Shown: positions 60,927 to 64,000 of the stretch, piece after piece
How the letters are laid out: each line of letters opens with the position of its first letter
Numbering within the stretch: position 1 is the stretch's first letter
NCBI RefSeq assembly: GCF_019931675.1
Contig: NZ_CP082922.1
Span: forward strand, 3,673,001 to 3,737,000
DNA: 64,000 nt
Reading direction: 5' to 3'
DNA from: Nocardioides rotundus
GTDB lineage: Bacteria > Actinomycetota > Actinomycetes > Propionibacteriales > Nocardioidaceae
The notes under the pieces: model-generated
What the model was told of the DNA's origin: nothing
The model's input: only the letters and a program-made list of their open reading frames with translations
Databases searched by the model: none
Translations under genes and position numbers: made by a program

Positions 60927-62348
60927 TCAACGCCGACCCATCGCCCGCATCAGCTCCTGCTCCGCGTCGGCACTGGGTGCCACCTTGGCCAACCGCAGCA
61001 TGAAGAACAAGCCGACCAGGGTCCACACGCCCACGATCACCCACTCGTAGGGCCAGATGAGCGCGGCCGCCTGACCGGGCATGAAGAGGAACGCCATGCC
61101 GCCCGCGGCCAGCACGGCGAGCACGCCGACGGCCACCCCGCCCGGCGTGCGGAACGGCCGCTCCATGCCGGGCTCGCGGCGGCGCAGGACCACGAAGCTG
61201 AGCGAGACCATGAGGAACGCCGCCACGATCGCCAGCCCGCCGGCGTCGACCAGCCAGACCAGGGTGGACTGACCGAACAGGGGCGCGATCACCGACAGGG
61301 CACCGATGAAGAGGATCGCGTTGCCCGGGGTGCGGTAGCGCGGGTGCAGCCGGCCGAACCAGCCGGGCAGCATCCCGGAGCGGGCCATCGCGAACACCAG
61401 GCGCGAGGCGCCGATCAGGAAGCCGTTCCAGGACGTGAGGATCCCGGCGATGCCACCGATCACCAGGACGGTGCCCATCGTCGGCGAGCCCCACAGCGCC
61501 GACATGGCGTCGGCTGCTGCCAGGTCGGAGGCTGCGAGCTCGCCGACCGGCAGCGCCGAGCCGACGGTGAGCATGACCATGACGTACCACCCGATGGCCA
61601 TCAGCACCGAGACCAGGAGCACGACCCCGATCTGGCGGTACTCCAGGTTCACCTCCTCCGCGGACTGCGGGATCACGTCGAACCCGACGAACAGGAACGG
61701 GGTGGCCACCAGGACGCCGATCACCCCGGTGACGCCGCCGTTGAGCAGCGGCTGCATGTTGTCGCCTGCGCCGCCCACGGCGGATCCCGCGACCATCGCC
61801 ACCCCCACGAGCAGCAGGAAGCCCACTGCCACGGTCTGGAACATCGCCGCAGGACGCACGCCGACGTAGTTGAGCGCGGTGATGACGACGGCGGCACCGA
61901 CACCGACCGCGACCCAGCTGGCGTAGACGTCGTAGTCGGCGACCGTCCACAGCCGGCCGGCCAGCATGTCCGGGAAGAGGTAGAGCAGGGTCTGCGGCAG
62001 GGCGACGGCCTCGAAGGCGACCACGCTGACGTAGCCGAGCACCAGCGTCCAGCTGGTGAAGAACGCCGGCCGCGAGCCCATCGCCCGCAGCACGTAGTTG
62101 TGCTCGCCGCCGACATGCGGCATCGCCGCCACCAGCTCGGCGTAGCACAGCCCGACCAGCAGCACGACGATGCCGCCGAGGACGAAGGCCAGCACCGCAC
62201 CGAGCGTGCCGGCCTCCTCCAGGAAGCCGCCGGTCAGGACGATCCAGCCGAAGCCGATCATCGCGCCGAAGGCGACCGCCAGCACGTCGAAGCGGCCGAG
62301 GACCCGGCTCATCGAGTGCTCGTGGTGTTCGCTGGTCGTCTCACTCAT
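60927..62348 (-). CDS. APC-superfamily amino acid permease
   Basis: A 473-aa transporter with twelve predicted helices. Helix 1 has the APC glycine motif (AFGAMIGFGWIVLTGGFLEE), helix 3 AELVAAMPHVGGEHNYVLRA, and helix 6 LFVGFDVIPQSAEEVNLEYR. These resemble the amino-acid/polyamine permeases that import an amino acid with a proton. ATG 62348 has AGGAGG six bases upstream. It is divergent from lon. Confidence 0.9.
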   Translation of the reverse strand: MSETTSEHHEHSMSRVLGRFDVLAVAFGAMIGFGWIVLTGGFLEEAGTLGAVLAFVLGGIVVLLVGLCYAELVAAMPHVGGEHNYVLRAMGSRPAFFTSWTLVLGYVSVVAFEAVALPQTLLYLFPDMLAGRLWTVADYDVYASWVAVGVGAAVVITALNYVGVRPAAMFQTVAVGFLLLVGVAMVAGSAVGGAGDNMQPLLNGGVTGVIGVLVATPFLFVGFDVIPQSAEEVNLEYRQIGVVLLVSVLMAIGWYVMVMLTVGSALPVGELAASDLAAADAMSALWGSPTMGTVLVIGGIAGILTSWNGFLIGASRLVFAMARSGMLPGWFGRLHPRYRTPGNAILFIGALSVIAPLFGQSTLVWLVDAGGLAIVAAFLMVSLSFVVLRRREPGMERPFRTPGGVAVGVLAVLAAGGMAFLFMPGQAAALIWPYEWVIVGVWTLVGLFFMLRLAKVAPSADAEQELMRAMGRR

Positions 62349-62428
62349 GCCGGGCCTCCTCGCCGCCGCCGGACCCATCGGGGCAGGCCCGGCTCTCCCC
62401 GCATGAAACGCACAGTTCGGTCGTCTTG

Positions 62429-62468
62429 TCGAGAGGTACGGCGCTCGACAGGCCGACGTACCTCTCGA
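62429..62468. promoter_or_regulatory. 12-bp inverted repeat between APC permease and lon
   Basis: TCGAGAGGTACG (62429-62440) and CGTACCTCTCGA (62457-62468) are perfect inverted arms around 16 bases. Both neighbouring genes point away from it, so a terminator makes no sense. An operator or a 5'-leader hairpin of one transcript is more likely. It is not the CTTGAGT-type HAIR element known for HspR control of lon. Confidence 0.6.
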
Positions 62469-62536
62469 GGAGGTTCGCTCAGGGCGAACACGCCGTATCG
62501 CGGGAATCGGACATCACCCCGAAGTGTTGAGCCGGC

Positions 62537-64000
62537 ATGACCGAGACCGTGCAACTGCCCGTCCTGTTCCTCAACGACGTGGTCGTGCTGCCCGGGATGG
62601 TCGTGCCCATCGAGCTCGACGAGACAGCGCGCGCGGCGATCGACGCCGCCCGCCTGGCCGCCGGCGAGACCGGCACCCCCCGGGTCCTGATCGCGCCCCG
62701 ACTAGAAGACCGCTACGCGACGTACGGCGTCTCCGCCGTCGTCGAGAAGGTCGGCCGCTTCGCCGGCGGCAACCCCGCCGCCGTGCTGCGTGCCGAGGAC
62801 CGGGCCTCCATCGGCTCCGGCGTCACCGGCCCCGGTGTCGCCCTGTGGGTGGAGACCGAGTCCGTCCCGGACGCCGAGCCGACCGAGACCACCCGCGAGC
62901 TGGCCGAGCAGTACCGCTCCCTCGTGGTGTCCATCCTGGAGCGCCGTGAGGCGTGGCAGGTGATCAACACCGTGCGCGGGATCGAGGAGCCCGGCGCGCT
63001 GGCGGACACCTCCGGCTACGCCCCCTACCTGACCACCGACCAGAAGCGTCAGGTCCTGGAGACCCCCGACGTCGAGGAGCGGCTGCGGCAGCTCATCGAG
63101 TGGACCACGGACTACGACACCGAGGACGAGGTCAACGACAAGATCAGCCAGGACGTGCAGGAGAGCCTGGAGAAGAACCAGCGCGAGTTCCTGCTGCGCC
63201 AGCAGCTCGCCGCGATCCGCAAGGAGCTCGGCGAGGGCGAGCCGGACGGCTCCGACGACTACCGCGCTCGCGTGGAGTCCGCCGACCTGCCCGACGCGGT
63301 CCGTGAGGCCGCCATGCGCGAGGTGGAGAAGCTCGAGCGCTCCAGCGACCAGAACCCCGAGGCGGGCTGGATCCGCACCTGGCTGGACACCGTCTTGGAC
63401 CTGCCCTGGAACGTGCGGACCGAGGACAGCAACGACGTCGCCGCGGCGCGGGCCGTGCTGGACGCCGACCACCACGGGCTGGACGAGGTCAAGGACCGGA
63501 TCACCGAGTACCTCGCCGTGCGTGCCCGCCGCGCCGAGCGCGGGCTGGACGTGATCGGCGGCCGCGGCTCCGGCGCGGTGATCCTGCTCGGCGGCCCTCC
63601 GGGCGTCGGCAAGACCTCGCTGGGCGAGTCCGTGGCGCGCACCCTGGGCCGCACGTTCGTCCGGGTCGCCCTCGGCGGCGTCCGCGACGAGGCCGAGATC
63701 CGCGGCCACCGACGGACCTACGTCGGCGCGCTCCCGGGCCGGATCGTGCGGGCCATCAAGGAGGCCGGCTCGATGAACCCGGTCGTCCTGCTCGACGAGG
63801 TCGACAAGGTCGGCGCGGACTACCGCGGCGACCCGGCGGCCGCGCTGCTGGAGGTGCTCGACCCGGCGCAGAACCACACGTTCCGCGACCACTACCTCGA
63901 GCTCGACCTGGACCTGTCCGACGTCCTCTTCATCGCCACCGCCAACGTGGTGGAGCAGATCCCCTCGGCCCTGCTGGACCGCATGGAGCTGGTCACCATC
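62537..64000 (+). CDS. lon: Lon ATP-dependent protease, N-terminal 488 residues, cut by window edge
   Basis: The frame is open to the last base. The visible part contains the LonN substrate-binding domain ([20 protein letters not shown]) and the coiled-coil [20 protein letters not shown]. The start of the AAA+ domain follows: Walker [17 protein letters not shown] (Lys359), the pore-loop region [18 protein letters not shown] and Walker [12 protein letters not shown]. The proteolytic domain with the Ser-Lys dyad would lie beyond the window. Lon degrades misfolded and regulatory proteins in the cytoplasm. Confidence 0.96.
   Translation, partial: MTETVQLPVLFLNDVVVLPGMVVPIELDETARAAIDAARLAAGETGTPRVLIAPRLEDRYATYGVSAVVEKVGRFAGGNPAAVLRAEDRASIGSGVTGPGVALWVETESVPDAEPTETTRELAEQYRSLVVSILERREAWQVINTVRGIEEPGALADTSGYAPYLTTDQKRQVLETPDVEERLRQLIEWTTDYDTEDEVNDKISQDVQESLEKNQREFLLRQQLAAIRKELGEGEPDGSDDYRARVESADLPDAVREAAMREVEKLERSSDQNPEAGWIRTWLDTVLDLPWNVRTEDSNDVAAARAVLDADHHGLDEVKDRITEYLAVRARRAERGLDVIGGRGSGAVILLGGPPGVGKTSLGESVARTLGRTFVRVALGGVRDEAEIRGHRRTYVGALPGRIVRAIKEAGSMNPVVLLDEVDKVGADYRGDPAAALLEVLDPAQNHTFRDHYLELDLDLSDVLFIATANVVEQIPSALLDRMELVTI

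Noticed and set aside
62400-62536. HAIR/HspR operator for lon
   Set aside because: No CTTGAGT-N7-ACTCAAG is present; the inverted repeat found has a different sequence.
60147-62540. 797-codon plus-strand open frame opposite nupC and the APC permease
   Set aside because: Antisense artefact; both minus-strand genes have family signatures and good ribosome sites.

Overview
The DNA is very GC-rich, uses many GTG starts, and has tightly packed genes with 1-8 base overlaps. Together with the gene families present (a DUF5926 SEC-C protein, a mycobacterial DinB2-like polymerase, a furA-katG operon and an LLM/FMN-reductase pair), this points to a high-GC Gram-positive actinobacterium. A Nocardioides-like member of the Nocardioidaceae is my best guess, by inference only. 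I see no rRNA, tRNA, CRISPR array or phage module.

Layout. 1-0.45 kb: tail of an IS3-type transposase, cut by the window edge. 0.57-3.2 kb (minus): DUF5926 protein, glycerophosphodiesterase and a TetR repressor. 3.3-8.6 kb (plus): an MMPL exporter with a C-terminal ATPase-like domain, overlapping a YhgE/Pip-type membrane protein, with a bipartite palindrome between them and the TetR gene. 8.8-14.2 kb: betB-betA-betT operon for choline uptake and oxidation to glycine betaine. 14.2-16.2 kb: a duplicated pair of small envelope genes, one copy frameshifted. 16.3-21 kb: short-chain fatty-acid carrier, a Tat-exported sulfatase with its formylglycine-generating enzyme, two tandem repeat arrays and a lone TOPRIM protein. 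21.3-25.6 kb (minus): AMP nucleosidase, lipase-like hydrolase, patatin and aldo/keto reductase.

25.6-28.4 kb is an accessory islet with visibly lower GC. It carries a small secreted protein, a NucA/NucB-type nuclease domain, a lipoprotein and an unknown protein. 28.4-33.1 kb: SppA, a RimK ligase with an RCK_C tail, and divergent RimB-type protease, aspartoacylase-like and MOSC genes. 33.2-39.4 kb: AraC regulator, DUF418 protein, a 21-bp repeat array, and a minus-strand operon of ABC ATPase, permease, histidine kinase and response regulator. 39.4-48.4 kb: DinB2-type polymerase, TDT/SLAC1 transporter with divergent LysR, CmpX-like membrane protein, an HPt protein tail-to-tail with a hybrid histidine kinase, and the LLM/FMN-reductase pair. 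48.5-56.8 kb: saccharopine-dehydrogenase-like enzyme, LysR and EamA transporter (running in frame into a lipoprotein), YcaQ/AlkX-type glycosylase, GtrA, flavin monooxygenase, thioesterase, TfoX-N protein and a BNR-repeat exoprotein. 56.9-62.3 kb (minus): katG, furA, nucleoside transporter and APC permease. 62.5 kb to the end: lon, cut by the window edge.

The most unusual signals are non-coding. Two 47-nt hairpins lie 27 kb apart at convergent gene ends. They share identical stem bases and loop, while the middle of the stem differs with compensating changes. There is also a 90-bp concentric palindrome, a three-unit 20-bp repeat before the glycerophosphodiesterase gene, and a 21-bp tandem array upstream of the DUF418 gene. 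The best protein-level leads are the MMPL-ATPase fusion, the islet with the nuclease, the RimK-RCK_C cluster and the Leu14 steric-gate position of the DinB2-like polymerase.
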